The notes beneath the pieces are model-generated. The model searched no databases and was not told the origin of the DNA. It saw only the letters and a program-made list of their open reading frames with translations. Both the position numbers and the translations under genes were made by a program. A stretch of 64,000 bases of DNA from Hydractinia symbiolongicarpus (Eukaryota; Cnidaria; Hydrozoa; Anthoathecata; Hydractiniidae), in the NCBI RefSeq assembly GCF_029227915.1, contig NC_079879.1, forward strand, positions 14,758,001 to 14,822,000, in the 5' to 3' direction. The first letter of the stretch is position 1. Each line of letters opens with the position of its first letter. This document shows, piece by piece, positions 46,461-59,923 of this stretch.

Positions 46461-49371
46461 GTGGCCTTTTGCAGTCTAATAAAGGCCTCACACGTAAATC
46501 ACGTGGTTTCACCGGTCTGCGCAGGTTACCATTGGCCTAGTCCTTCCAGTCTCAATGTGCTACAACGTCCCAAGTCGTTTTCATTAGCGCCGTTGCCTTA
46601 CAACACTCTTAACTACGTGCAGAGTCCTATAAAGGCTGTAATATGGCCTTTTGGAGTCTAATAAAGGCCTCACACGTAAATCACGTTGTTTCACCTGCCT
46701 GCGCAGGTTACCTTTGGACTAATCGTTCCATTCTTAATGCGCTACAACGTCCCAAGTTGTTTTCATTGGCGAAGTTGCCTTAGAACTCTCTTAACTACGT
46801 GCACAGTCCTATAAAGGCTGTAATATGGCCTTTTGCAGTCTAATAAAGGCCTCACACGTAAATCACGTGGTTCCATCTGCCTGTGCAGGTTACCAGTGGA
46901 CTAGTTGTTCCAGTCTCAATGCGCTACAACGTCCCAAGACGTTTTCATTTGCGCCGTTGCTTCTCAACACTCTGACCTACGTGCACTGTCCTATAAAGGC
47001 TGTAATATGGCCTTTTGCAGTCTAATAAAGGCCTCACACGTAAATCACGTGGTTTCATCTGCCTGTGCAGGTTACCAGTGGACTAGTTGTTCCAGTCTCA
47101 ATGCGCTACAACGTCCCAAGTCGTTTTCATTTGCGCCGTTGCTTTACAACACTCTGAACTACGTGCACTGTCCTATAAAGGCTGTAATATGGCCTTTTGC
47201 AGTCTAATAAAGGCCTCACACTTAAAACACGTGGTTCCATTTGCCTGTGCAGGTTACCTTTGGACTAATCATTCCATTCTTAATGCGCTACAACGTCCCA
47301 AGTTGTTTTCATTGGCGAAGTTGTCTTGGAACTCTCATAACTACGTGCACAGTCCTATAAAGGTTGTAATATAGACTTTTTCAGTCTAATAAAGGCCTCC
47401 CACGTAAATCACGTGGTTCCATTTGGCTGTGCAGGTTACCATTGGACTAATCGTTCCAGTCTCAACAAGCTACAACGTGCCAAGTTGTTTTCATTGATGA
47501 AGTTGCCTTAGAACACTTTTAACTACGTGCACAGTCCTATAAAGCCTGTAATATGGCCTTTTGAAGTCTAATAAAGGCCTCACACGTAACACACGTGGTT
47601 CCATTTGCTTGAGCAGGTTACCATTGGACTATTCCTTCCAGTCTCAATGCGCTACCACGTCCCAAGTTGTTTTCATTATCGCTGTTGCCTTATAACACTC
47701 CTAACTACGTGCACAGTCCTATAAAGGCTGTAATATGGCCTTTTGCAGTCTAATAAAGGCCTCACACGTAAATCACGTGGTTCCATTTGCCTGTGCAGGT
47801 TACCATTGGACTATTCATTCCAGTCTCAATGCGCTGCAACGTCTCAAGTAATTTTCATTAGCGCCGTTGCTTTACAACACTCTTAACTACGTGCATAATC
47901 CTATAAAGGCTGTAATATGGCCTTCTGCAGTCTAATACATGCCTCACACGTAAATCTCGTGGTTCCATTAGCCTGCGCAAGTTACCATTGGCCTAATCCT
48001 TCAAGTCTCAATGTGCTACAACGTCCCAGGTTGTTTTCATTAGCGCCGTGGCCTTAGAACACTCTTAACTACGTGCACAGTCCTATAAAGGCTGTAATAT
48101 GACCTTTTGCAGTCTAATAAAGGCCTCACACGTAACACACGTGGTTCCTTTTGCTTGAGCAGGTTACCATTGGACTATTCCTTCCAGTCTCAATGCGCTA
48201 CCACGTCCCAAGTTGTTTTCATTATCGCTGTTGCCTTATAACACTCCTAACTACGTGCACAGTCCTATAAAGGCTGTAATATGGCCTTTTGCAGTCTAAT
48301 AAAGGCCTCACACGTAAATCACGTGGTTCCATCTGCCTGTGCAGGTTACCAGTGGACTAGTTGTTCCAGTCTCAATGCGCTACAAAGTCCCAAGTCGTTT
48401 TCATTTGCGCCGTTGCTTTACAACACTCTGAACTACGTGCACTGTCCTATAAAGGCTGTAATATGGCCTTTTGCAGTCTAATAAAGGCCTCACACTTAAA
48501 ACACGTGGTTCCATTTGCCTGTGCAGGTTACCTTTGGACTAATCATTCCATTCTTAATGCGCTACAACGTCCCAAGTTGTTTTCATTGGCGAAGTTGCCT
48601 TGGAACTCTCATAACTACGTGCACAGTCCTATAAAGGTTGTAATATAGACTTTTTCAGTCTAATAAAGGCCTCCCACGTAAATCACGTGGTTCCATTTGC
48701 CTGTGCAGGTTACCATTGGACTAATCGTTCCAGTCTCAACACGCTACAACGTCCTAAGTTGTTTTCATTGATGAAGTTGCTTTAGAACACTCTTAACTAC
48801 GTGCACAGTCCTATAAAGCCTGTAATATGGCCTTTTGAAGTCTAATAAAGGCCTCACACGTAAATCACGTGGTTCCATTTGCCTGTGCAGGTTACCATTG
48901 GACTATTCATTCCAGTCTCAATGCGCTGCAACGTCTCAAGTAATTTTCATTAGCGCCGTTGCTTTACAACACTCTTAACTACGTGCATAATCCTATAAAG
49001 GCTGTAATATGGCCTTCTGCAGTCTAATACATGCCTCACACGTAAATCTCGTGGTTCCATTAGCCTGCGCAAGTTACCATTGGCCTAATCCTTCAAGTCT
49101 CAATGTGCTACAACGTCCCAGGTTGTTTTCATTAGCGCGTGGCCTTAGAACACTCTTAACTACGTGCACAGTCCTATAAAGGCTGTAATATGACCTTTTG
49201 CAGTCTAATAAAGGCCTCACACGTAACACACGTGGTTCCATTTGCTTGAGGAGGTTACCATTGGACTATTCCTTCCAGTCTCAATGCGCTACCACGTCCC
49301 AAGTTGTTTTCATTATCGCTGTTGCCTTATAACACTCCTAACTACGTGCACAGTCCTATAAAGGCTGTAAT
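46461..49371 (+). repeat. 8-mer zone
   Basis: 16 monomers. 46461-47206 matches 39734-40479. Units at 46825 and 48281 are 1456 bp apart. The monomer at 49009 lost one base (TAGCGCGTGG for TAGCGCCGTGG near 49136). The monomer at 47554 joins a GAAGTC opening to an AACACACG body, skipping several units. Confidence 0.7.
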
Positions 49372-51191
49372 ATGGCCTTTTGCAGTCTAATAAAGGCCTT
49401 ACACGTAAATCACGTGGTTCCATCTGCCTGTGCAGGTTACCAGTGGACTAGTTGTTCCAGTCTCAATGCGCTACAACGTCCCAAGTCGTTTTCATTTGCG
49501 CCATTGCTTTACAACACTCTGAACTACGTGCACTGTCCTATAAAGGCTGTAATATGGCCTTTTCCAGTCTAATAAAGGCCTCACACGTAAATCACCTGGT
49601 TTCACCTGCCTGCGCAGGTTACCTTTGGACTAATCGTTCCATTCTTAATGCCCTACAACGTCCCAAGTTGTTTTCATTGGCGAAGTTGCCTTAAAACTCT
49701 CTTAACTACGTGCACAGTCCTATGAAGGCTGTAATATGGCCTTTTGCAGTCTAATAAAGGCCACACACGTAAATCACGTGGTTCCATCTGCCTGTGCAGG
49801 TTACCAGTGGACTAGTTGTTCCAGTCTCAATGCGCTACAACGTCCCAAGTCGTTTTCATTTGCGAAGTTGCCTTAGAACTCTCTTAACTACGTGCACAGT
49901 CCTATAAAGGCTGTAATATGGCCTTTTGCAGTCTAATAAAGGCCTCACACGTAAATCACGTGGTTCCTTCTGCCTTTGCAGGTTACCAGTGGACTAGTTG
50001 TTCCAGTCTCAATGCCCTACAACGTCCCAAGACGTTTTCATTTGAGCCGTTGCTTCACAACACTCTGAACTACGTGCACTGTCCTATAAAGGCTGTAATA
50101 TGGCCTTTTGCAGTCCAATAAAGGTCTCACACGTAAATCACGTGGTTTCATCTGCCTGTGCAGGTTACCAGTGGACTAGTTGTTCCAGTCTCAATGCGCT
50201 ACAACGTCCCAAGTCGTTTTCATTTGCGCCGTTGCTTTACAACACTCTGAACTACGTGCACTGTCCTATAAAGGCTGTAATATGGCCTTTTGCAGTCTAA
50301 TAAAGGCCTCACACTTAAAACACGTGGTTCCATTTGCCTGTGCAGGTTACCTTTGGACTAATCATTCCATTCTTAATGCACTACAACGTCCCAAGTTGTT
50401 TTCATTGGCGAAGTTGCCTTGGAACTCTCATAACTACGTGCACAGTCCTATAAAGGTTGTAATATAGACTTTTTCAGTCTAATAAAGGCCTCCCACGTAA
50501 ATCACGTGGTTCCATTTGCCTGTGCAGGTTACCATTGGACTAATCGTTCCAGTCTCAACACGCTACAACGTCCCAAGTTGTTTTCATTGATGAAGTTGCC
50601 TTAGAACACTGTTAACTACGTGGACAGTCCTATAAAGCCTGTAATATGGCCTTTTGAAGTCTAATAAAGGCCTCACACGTAAATCACGTAGTTCCATTTG
50701 CCTGTGCAGGTTACCATTGGACTATTCATTCCAGTCTCAATGCACTGCAACGTCCCAAGTAATTTTCATTAGCGCCGTTGCTTTACAACACTCTTAACTA
50801 CGTGCATAATCCTATAAAGGCTGTAATATGGCCTTCTGCAGTCTAATACATGCCTCACACGTAAATCTCGTGGTTCCATCAGCCTGCGCAAGTTACCATT
50901 GTCCTAATCCTTCAAGTCTCAATGTGCTACAACGTCCCAGGTTGTTTTCATTAGCTCCGCGGCCTTAGAACACTCTTAACTACGTGCACAGTCCTATAAA
51001 GGCTGTAATATGACCTTTTGCAGTCTAATAAAGGCCTCACACGTAACACACGTGGTTCCATTTGCTTGAGCAGGTTATCATTGGACTATTCCTTCCAGTC
51101 TCAATGCGCTACCACGTCCCAAGTTGTTTTCATTATCGCTGTTGCCTTATAACACTCCTAACTACGTGCACAGTCCTATAAAGGCTGTAAT
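49372..51191 (+). repeat. 10-mer unit (1820 bp), copy 1
   Basis: Ten monomers repeated at +1820. Shared private changes include AATGCCCTAC (near 49648 and 51468), TTTGAGCCG (near 50040), GTGGACAG (near 50619) and the hybrid CATTTGCGAAGTTGCC (near 49856). The first monomer has AAAGGCCTTACACG, where copy 2 has the CTCACACG spelling. Confidence 0.85.
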
Positions 51192-53011
51192 ATGGCCTTT
51201 TGCAGTCTAATAAAGGCCTCACACGTAAATCACGTGGTTCCATCTGCCTGTGCAGGTTACCAGTGGACTAGTTGTTCCAGTGTCAATGCGCTACAACGTC
51301 CCAAGTCGTTTTCATTTGCGCCATTGCTTTACAACACTCTGAACTACGTGCACTGTCCTATAAAGGCTGTAATATGGCCTTTTCCAGTCTAATAAAGGCC
51401 TCACACGTAAATCACCTGGTTTCACCTGCCTGCGCAGGTTACCTTTGGACTAATCGTTCCATTCTTAATGCCCTACAACGTCCCAAGTTGTTTTCATTGG
51501 CGAAGTTGCCTTAAAACTCTCTTAACTACGTGCACAGTCCTATGAAGGCTGTAATATGGCCTTTTGCAGTCTAATAAAGGCCACACACGTAAATCACGTG
51601 GTTCCATCTGCCTGTGCAGGTTACCAGTGGACTAGTTGTTCCAGTCTCAATGCGCTACAACGTCCCAAGTCGTTTTCATTTGCGAAGTTGCCTTAGAACT
51701 CTCTTAACTACGTGCACAGTCCTATAAAGGCTGTAATATGGCCTTTTGCAGTCTAATAAAGGCCTCACACGTAAATCACGTGGTTCCTTCTGCCTTTGCA
51801 GGTTACCAGTGGACTAGTTGTTCCAGTCTCAATGCCCTACAACGTCCCAAGACGTTTTCATTTGAGCCGTTGCTTCACAACACTCTGAACTACGTGCACT
51901 GTCCTATAAAGGCTGTAATATGGCCTTTTGCAGTCCAATAAAGGTCTCACACGTAAATCACGTGGTTTCATCTGCCTGTGCAGGTTACCAGTGGACTAGT
52001 TGTTCCAGTCTCAATGCGCTACAACGTCCCAAGTCGTTTTCATTTGCGCCGTTGCTTTACAACACTCTGAACTACGTGCACTGTCCTATAAAGGCTGTAA
52101 TATGGCCTTTTGCAGTCTAATAAAGGCCTCACACTTAAAACACGTGGTTCCATTTGCCTGTGCAGGTTACCTTTGGACTAATCATTCCATTCTTAATGCA
52201 CTACAACGTCCCAAGTTGTTTTCATTGGCGAAGTTGCCTTGGAACTCTCATAACTACGTGCACAGTCCTATAAAGGTTGTAATATAGACTTTTTCAGTCT
52301 AATAAAGGCCTCCCACGTAAATCACGTGGTTCCATTTGCCTGTGCAGGTTACCATTGGACTAATCGTTCCAGTCTCAACACGCTACAACGTCCCAAGTTG
52401 TTTTCATTGATGAAGTTGCCTTAGAACACTGTTAACTACGTGGACAGTCCTATAAAGCCTGTAATATGGCCTTTTGAAGTCTAATAAAGGCCTCACACGT
52501 AAATCACGTAGTTCCATTTGCCTGTGCAGGTTACCATTGGACTATTCATTCCAGTCTCAATGCACTGCAACGTCCCAAGTAATTTTCATTAGCGCCGTTG
52601 CTTTACAACACTCTTAACTACGTGCATAATCCTATAAAGGCTGTAATATGGCCTTCTGCAGTCTAATACATGCCTCACACGTAAATCTCGTGGTTCCATC
52701 AGCCTGCGCAAGTTACCATTGTCCTAATCCTTCAAGTCTCAATGTGCTACAACGTCCCAGGTTGTTTTCATTAGCTCCGCGGCCTTAGAACACTCTTAAC
52801 TACGTGCACAGTCCTATAAAGGCTGTAATATGACCTTTTGCAGTCTAATAAAGGCCTCACACGTAACACACGTGGTTCCATTTGCTTGAGCAGGTTATCA
52901 TTGGACTATTCCTTCCAGTCTCAATGCGCTACCACGTCCCAAGTTGTTTTCATTATCGCTGTTGCCTTATAACACTCCTAACTACGTGCACAGTCCTATA
53001 AAGGCTGTAAT
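51192..53011 (+). repeat. 10-mer unit (1820 bp), copy 2
   Basis: Near-identical to 49372-51191. A CAGTGTCAATG variant in the first monomer (near 51278) also appears at 53098 and 54008, linking this copy to the following 5-mers. Confidence 0.85.
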
Positions 53012-53739
53012 ATGGCCTTTTGCAGTCTAATAAAGGCCTCACACGTAAATCACGTGGTTCCATCTGCCTGTGCAGGTTACCAGTGGACTAGTTGTTCCAG
53101 TGTCAATGCGCTACAACGTCCCAAGTCGTTTTCATTTGCGCCATTGCTTTACAACACTCTGAACTACGTGCACTGTCCTATAAAGGCTGTAATATGGCCT
53201 TTTCCAGTCTAATAAAGGCCTCCCACAAAAATCACGTGGTTCCATTTGCCTGTGCAGGTTACCATAGGACTAATCGTTCCAGTCTCAACACGCTACAACG
53301 TCCCAAGTTGTTTTCATTGGCGAAGTTGCCTTAAAACTCTCTTAACTACGTGCACAGTCCTATAAAGGCTGTAATATGGCCTTCTGCAGTCTAATACATG
53401 CCTCACACGTAAATCTCGTGGTTCCATTAGCCTGCGCAAGTTACCATTGGCCTAATCCTTCAAGTCTCAATGTGCTACAACGTCCCAGGTTGTTTTCATT
53501 AGCGCCGTGGCCTTAGAACACTCTTAACTACGCGCACAGTCCTATAAAGGCTGTAATATGACCTTTTGCAGTCTAATAAAGGCCTCACACGTAACACACG
53601 TGGTTCCATTTGCTTGAGCAGGTTACCATTGGACTATTCCTTCCAGTCTCAATGCGCTACCACGTCCCAAGTTGTTTTTATTATCGCTGTTGCCTTATAA
53701 CACTCCTAACTACGTGCACAGTCCTATAAAGGCTGTAAT
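52830..53739 (+). repeat. 5-mer unit (910 bp), copy 1
   Basis: Five monomers: AACACACG with GGTTATCATTGG, ACCAGT with CAGTGTC, CCCACAAAAATC, ATACATGCC, and the AACACACG type. It overlaps the end of the preceding 10-mer by one monomer because the event reused that unit. A private TTTTTATTATCG is seen near 53677. Confidence 0.8.
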
Positions 53740-54649
53740 ATGGCCTTTTGCAGTCTAATAAAGGCCTCACACGTAACACACGTGGTTCCATTTGCTTGAG
53801 CAGGTTATCATTGGACTATTCCTTCCAGTCTCAATGCGCTACCACGTCCCAAGTTGTTTTCATTATCGCTGTTGCCTTATAACACTCCTAACTACGTGCA
53901 CAGTCCTATAAAGGCTGTAATATGGCCTTTTGCAGTCTAATAAAGGCCTCACACGTAAATCACGTGGTTCCATCTGCCTGTGCAGGTTACCAGTGGACTA
54001 GTTGTTCCAGTGTCAATGCGCTACAACGTCCCAAGTCGTTTTCATTTGCGCCATTGCTTTACAACACTCTGAACTACGTGCACTGTCCTATAAAGGCTGT
54101 AATATGGCCTTTTCCAGTCTAATAAAGGCCTCCCACAAAAATCACGTGGTTCCATTTGCCTGTGCAGGTTACCATAGGACTAATCGTTCCAGTCTCAACA
54201 CGCTACAACGTCCCAAGTTGTTTTCATTGGCGAAGTTGCCTTAAAACTCTCTTAACTACGTGCACAGTCCTATAAAGGCTGTAATATGGCCTTCTGCAGT
54301 CTAATACATGCCTCACACGTAAATCTCGTGGTTCCATTAGCCTGCGCAAGTTACCATTGGCCTAATCCTTCAAGTCTCAATGTGCTACAACGTCCCAGGT
54401 TGTTTTCATTAGCGCCGTGGCCTTAGAACACTCTTAACTACGCGCACAGTCCTATAAAGGCTGTAATATGACCTTTTGCAGTCTAATAAAGGCCTCACAC
54501 GTAACACACGTGGTTCCATTTGCTTGAGCAGGTTACCATTGGACTATTCCTTCCAGTCTCAATGCGCTACCACGTCCCAAGTTGTTTTCATTATCGCTGT
54601 TGCCTTATAACACTCCTAACTACGTGCACAGTCCTATAAAGGCTGTAAT
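53740..54649 (+). repeat. 5-mer unit (910 bp), copy 2
   Basis: Tandem copy of 52830-53739. Its opening is ATGGCC where copy 1 has ATGACC, placing the crossover inside or just after the opening of the AACACACG monomer. Confidence 0.8.
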
Positions 54650-55738
54650 ATGGCCTTTTGCAGTCTAATAAAGGCCTCACACGTAAATCACGTGGTTCCA
54701 TCTGCCTGTGCAGGTTACCAGTGGACTAGTTGTTCCAGTCTCAATGCGCTACAACGTCCCAAGTCGTTTTCATTTTCGCCATTGCTTTACAACACTCTGA
54801 ACTACGTGCACTGTCCTATAAAGACTGTAATATGGCCTTTTCCAGTCTAATAAAGGCCTCACACGTAAATCACTGGTTTCACCTGCCTGCGCAGGTTACC
54901 TTTGGACTAATCGTTCCATTCTTAATGCGCTACAACGTCCCAAGTTGTTTTCATTGGCGAAGTTGCCTTAGAACTCTCTTAACTACGTGCACAGTCCTAT
55001 AAAGGCTGTAATATGGCCTTTTGCAGTCTAATAAAGGCCACACACGTAAATCACGTGGTTCCATCTGCCTGTGCAGGTTACCAGTGGACTAGTTGTTCCA
55101 GTCTCAATGCGCTACAACGTCCCAAGTCATTTTCATTTGCGCCGTTGCTTTACAACACTCTGAACTACGTGCACTGTCCTATAAAGGCTGTAATATGGCC
55201 TTTTGCAGTCTAATAAAGGCCTCACACGTAAAACACGTGGTTCCATTTTCCTGTGCAGGTTACCATTGGACTATTCCTTCCAGTCTCAATGCGCTACAAC
55301 GTCTCAAGTCGTTTTCATTATCGCTGTTGCCTTACAACACTCCTAACTACGTGCAGAGTCCTATAAAGGCTGTAATATGGCCTTTTGCAGTCTAATAAAG
55401 GCTTCACACGTAAATCTCGTGGTTCCATTAGCTTGTGCAAGTTACCATTGTCCTAATCCTTCAAGTCTTAATGTGCTACAACGTCCCAGGTCGTTCTCAT
55501 TAGCGCCGTTGCCTTACAACACTTTTAACTACATGCACAGTCCTATAAAGCTGTAATATGGCCTTTTGCAGTTTAATAAAGGCCTCACACATAAATCACG
55601 TGGTTCCATTTGCCTGGCAGGTTACCATTGGATTATTCCTTCCAGTCTCAATACGCTACAACGTCCCAAGTCATTTTCATTAGCGCCGTTGCTTTACAAC
55701 ACTCTTAACTACGTGCACTGTCCTATAAAGGCTGTAAT
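54468..55738 (+). repeat. dispersed 7-mer unit (1271 bp)
   Basis: Same seven monomers as the tandem 7-mers at 42645-46460, with both inherited single-base losses (near 54873 and 55615) plus one private loss (ATAAAGCTG for ATAAAGGCTG near 55549). It lies about 8 kb from the tandem group. Confidence 0.8.
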
Positions 55739-56102
55739 GTGGCCTTTTGCAGTCTAATAAAGGCCTCACACGTAAATCACGTGGTTTCACCGGTCTGCGC
55801 AGGTTACCATTGGCCTAGTCCTTCCAGTCTCAATGTGCTACAACGTCCCAAGTCGTTTTCATTAGCGCCGTTGCCTTACAACACTCTTAACTACGTGCAG
55901 AGTCCTATAAAGGCTGTAATATGGCCTTTTGCAGTCTACTAAAGGCCTCACACGTAAATCACGTTGTTTCACCTGCCTGCGCAGGTTACCTTTGGACTAA
56001 TCGTTCCATTCTTAATGCGCTACAACGTCCCAAGTTGTTTTCATTGGCAAAGTTGCCTTAGAACTCTCTTAACTACGTGCACAGTCCTATAAAGGCTGTA
56101 AT
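55739..56102 (+). repeat. two linking monomers
   Basis: The TCACCGGTCTGCGC type and the ACGTTGTTTCACC type, in the same order as at 39734-40097 and 46461-46824. The second has TCTACTAAAGG in place of TCTAATAAAGG, so its AATAAA is lost. Confidence 0.8.
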
Positions 56103-59100
56103 ATGGCCTTTTGCAGTCTAATAAAGGCCTCACACGTAAATCACGTGGTTCCATCTGCCTGTGCAGGTTACCAGTGGACTAGTTGTTCCAGTCTCAATGC
56201 GCTACAACGTCCCAAGACGTTTTCATTTGCGCCGTTGCTTCACAACACTCTGAACTACGTGCACTGTCCTATAAAGGCTGTAATATGGCCTTTTGCAGTC
56301 TAATAAAGGCCTCACACGTAAATCACGTGGTTTCATCTGACTGTGCAGGTTACCAGTGGACTAGTTGTTCCAGTTTCGATGCGCTACAACGTCCCAAGTC
56401 GTTTTCATTTGCGCCGTTGCTTTACAACACTCTGAACTACGTGCACTGTCCTATAAAGGCTGTAATATGGCCTTTTGCAGTCTAATAAAGGCCTCACACT
56501 TAAAACACGTGGTTCCATTTGCCTGTGCAGGTTACCTTTGGACTAATCATTCCATTCTTAATGCGCTACAACGTCCCAAGTTGTTTTCATTGGCGAAGTT
56601 GTCTTGGAACTCTCATAACTACGTGCACAGTCCTATAAAGGTTGTAATATAGACTTTTTCAGTCTAATAAAGGCCTCCCACGTAAATCACGTGGTTCCAT
56701 TTGCCTGTGCAGGTTACCATTGGACTAATCGTTCCAGTCTCAACAAGCTACAACGTCCCAAGTTGTTTTCATTGATGAAGTTGCCTTAGAACACTTTTAA
56801 CTACGTGCACAGTACTATAAAGCCTGTAATATGGCCTTTTGAAGTCTAATAAAGGCCTCACACGTAAATCACGTGTTTCCATTTGCCTGTGCAGATTACC
56901 ATTGGACTATTCATTCCAGTCTCAATGCGCTGCAACGTCCCAAGTAATTTTCATTAGCGCCGTTGCTTTACAACACTCTTAACTACTTCCACAGTCCTAT
57001 AAAGGCTGTAATATGCCCTTTTGCAGTCTAATAAAGGCCTCACACGTAACACACGTGGTTCCATTTGCTTGAGCAGGTTACCATTGGACTATTCCTTCCA
57101 GTCTCAATGCGCTACCACGTCCCAAGTTGTTTTCATTATCGCTGTTGCCTTATAACACTCCTAACTACGTGCACAGTCCTATAAAGGCTGTAATATGGCC
57201 TTTTGCAGTCTAATAAAGGCCTCACACGTAAATCACGTGGTTCCATATACCTGTGCAGGTTACCAGTGGACTAGTTGTTCCAGTCTCAATGCGCTACAAC
57301 GTCCCAAGTCGTTTTCATTTGCGCCATTGCTTTACAACACTCTGAACTACGTGCACTGTCCTATAAAGGCTGTAATATGGCCTTTTCCAGTCTAATAAAG
57401 GCCTCACACGTAAATCACCTGGTTTCACCTGCCTGCGCAGGTTACCTTTGGACTAATCGTTCCATTCTTAATGCGCTACAACGTCTCAAGATGTTTTCAT
57501 TGGCGAAGTTGCCTTAGAACTCTCTTAACTACGTGCACAGTCCTATAAAGGCTGTAATATGGCCTTTTGCAGTCTAATAAAGGCCACACACGTAAATCAC
57601 GTGGTTCCATCTGCCTGTGCAGGTTACCAGTGGACTAGTTGTTCCAGTCTCAATGCGCTACAACGTCCCAAGACGTTTTCATTTGCGCCGTTGCTTCACA
57701 ACACTCTGAACTACGTGCACTGTCCTATAAAGGCTGTAATATGGCCTTTTGCAGTCTAATAAAGGCCTCACACGTAAATCACGTGGTTTCATCTGCCTGT
57801 GCAGGTTACCAGTGGACTAGTTGTTCCAGTCTCAATGCGCTACAACGTCCCAAGTCGTTTTCATTTGTGCCGTTGCTTTACAACACTCTGAACTACGTGC
57901 ACTGTCCTATAAAGGCTGTAATATGGCCTTTTGCAGTCTAATAAAAGCCTCACACTTAAAACACGTGGTTCCATTTGCCTGTGCAGGTTACCTTTGGACT
58001 AATCATTCCATTCTTAATGCGCTACAACGGCCCAAGTTGTTTTCATTGGCGAAGTTGTCTTGGAACTCTCATAACTACGTGCACAGTCCTATAAAGGTTG
58101 TAATATAGACTTTTTCAGTCTAATAAAGGCCTCCCACGTAAATCACGTTGTTCCATTTGCCTGTGCAGCTTACCATTGGACTAATCGTTCCAGTCTCAAC
58201 AAGCTACAACGTCCCAAGTTGTTTTCATTGATGAAGTTGCCTTAGAACACTTTTAACTACGTGCACAGTACTATAAAGCCTGTAATATGGCCTTTTGAAG
58301 TCTAATAAAGGCCTAACACGTAAATCACGTGGTTCCATTTGCCTGTGCAGATTACCATTGGACTATTCATTCCAGTCTCAATGCGCTGCAACGTCCCAAG
58401 TAATTTTCATTAGCGCCGTTGCTTTACAACACTCTTAACTACTTCCACAGTCCTATAAAGGCTGTAATATGACCTTTTGCAGTCTAATAAAGGCCTCACA
58501 CGTAACACACGTGGTTCCATTTGCTTGAGCAGGTTACCATTGGACTATTCCTTCCAGTCTCAATGCGCTACCACGTCCCAAGTTGTTTTCATTATCGCTG
58601 TTGCCTTATAACACTCCTAACTACGTGCACAGTCCTATAAAGGCTGTAATATGGCCTTTTGCAGTCTAATAAAGGCCTCACACGTAAATCACGTGGTTCC
58701 ATATACCTGTGCAGGTTACCAGTGGACTAGTTGTTCCAGTCTCAATGCGCTACAACGTCCCAAGTCGTTTTCATTTGCGCCATTGCTTTACAACACTCTG
58801 AACTACGTGCACTGTCCTATAAAGGCTGTAATATGGCCTTTTCCAGTCTAATAAAGGCCTCACACGTAAATCACCTGGTTTCACCTGCCTGCGCAGGTTA
58901 CCTTTGGACTAATCGTTCCATTCTTAATGCGCTACAACGTCTCAAGTTGTTTTCATTGGCGAAGTTGCCTTAGAACTCTCTTAACTACGTGCACAGTCCT
59001 ATAAAGGCTGTAATATGGCCTTTTGCAGTCTAATAAAGGCCACACACGTAAATCACGTGGTTCCATCTGCCTGTGCAGGTTACCAGTGGACTAGTTGTTC

Positions 59101-59923
59101 CAGTCTCAATGCGTTACAACGTCCCAAGTCGTTTTCATTTGCGCCGTTGCTTTACAACACTCTGAACTACGTGCATAATCCTATAAAGGCTGTAATATGG
59201 CCTTCTGCAGTCTAATACATGCCTCACACGTAAATCTCGTGGTTCCATTAGCCTGCGCAAGTTACCATTGGCCTAATCCTTCAAGTCTCAATGTGCTACA
59301 ACGTCCCAGGTTGTTTTCATTAGCGCCGTGGCCTTAGAACACTCTTAACTACGCGCACAGTCCTATAAAGGCTGTAATATGACCTTTTGCAGTCTAATAA
59401 AGGCCTCACACGTAACACACGTGGTTCCATTTGCTTGAGCAGGTTACCATTGGACTATTCCTTCCAGTCTCAATGCGCTACCACGTCCCAAGTTGTTTTC
59501 ATTATCGCTGTTGCCTTATAACACTCCTAACTACGTGCACAGTCCTATAAAGGCTGTAATATGGCCTTTTGCAGTCTAATAAAGGCCTCACACGTAAATC
59601 ACGTGGTTCCATCTGCCTGTGCAGGTTACCAGTAGACTAGTTGTTCCAGTCTCAATGCGCTACAACGTCCCAAGTCGTTTTCATTTTCGCCATTGCTTTA
59701 CAACACTCTGAACTACGTGCACTGTCCTATAAAGGCTGTAATATGGCCTTTTCCAGTCTAATAAAGGCCTCACACGTAAATCACTGGTTTCACCTGCCTG
59801 CGCAGGTTACCTTTGGACTAATCGTTCCATTCTTAATGCGCTACAACGTCCCAAGTTGTTTTCATTGGCGAAGTTGCCTTAGAACTCTCTTAACTACGTG
59901 CACAGTCCTATAAAGGCTGTAAT
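56103..59923 (+). repeat. 21-mer superunit (3821 bp), copy 1
   Basis: Two 8-mers (56103-57558, 57559-59014) followed by a 5-mer (59015-59923, 909 bp, carrying the ATCACTGG loss). 1456 + 1456 + 909 = 3821. Shared marks include CCATATACCTG (57247, 58703), AACAAGCTAC (56742, 58198) and ACTTCCACAG (56986, 58442). Confidence 0.85.
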
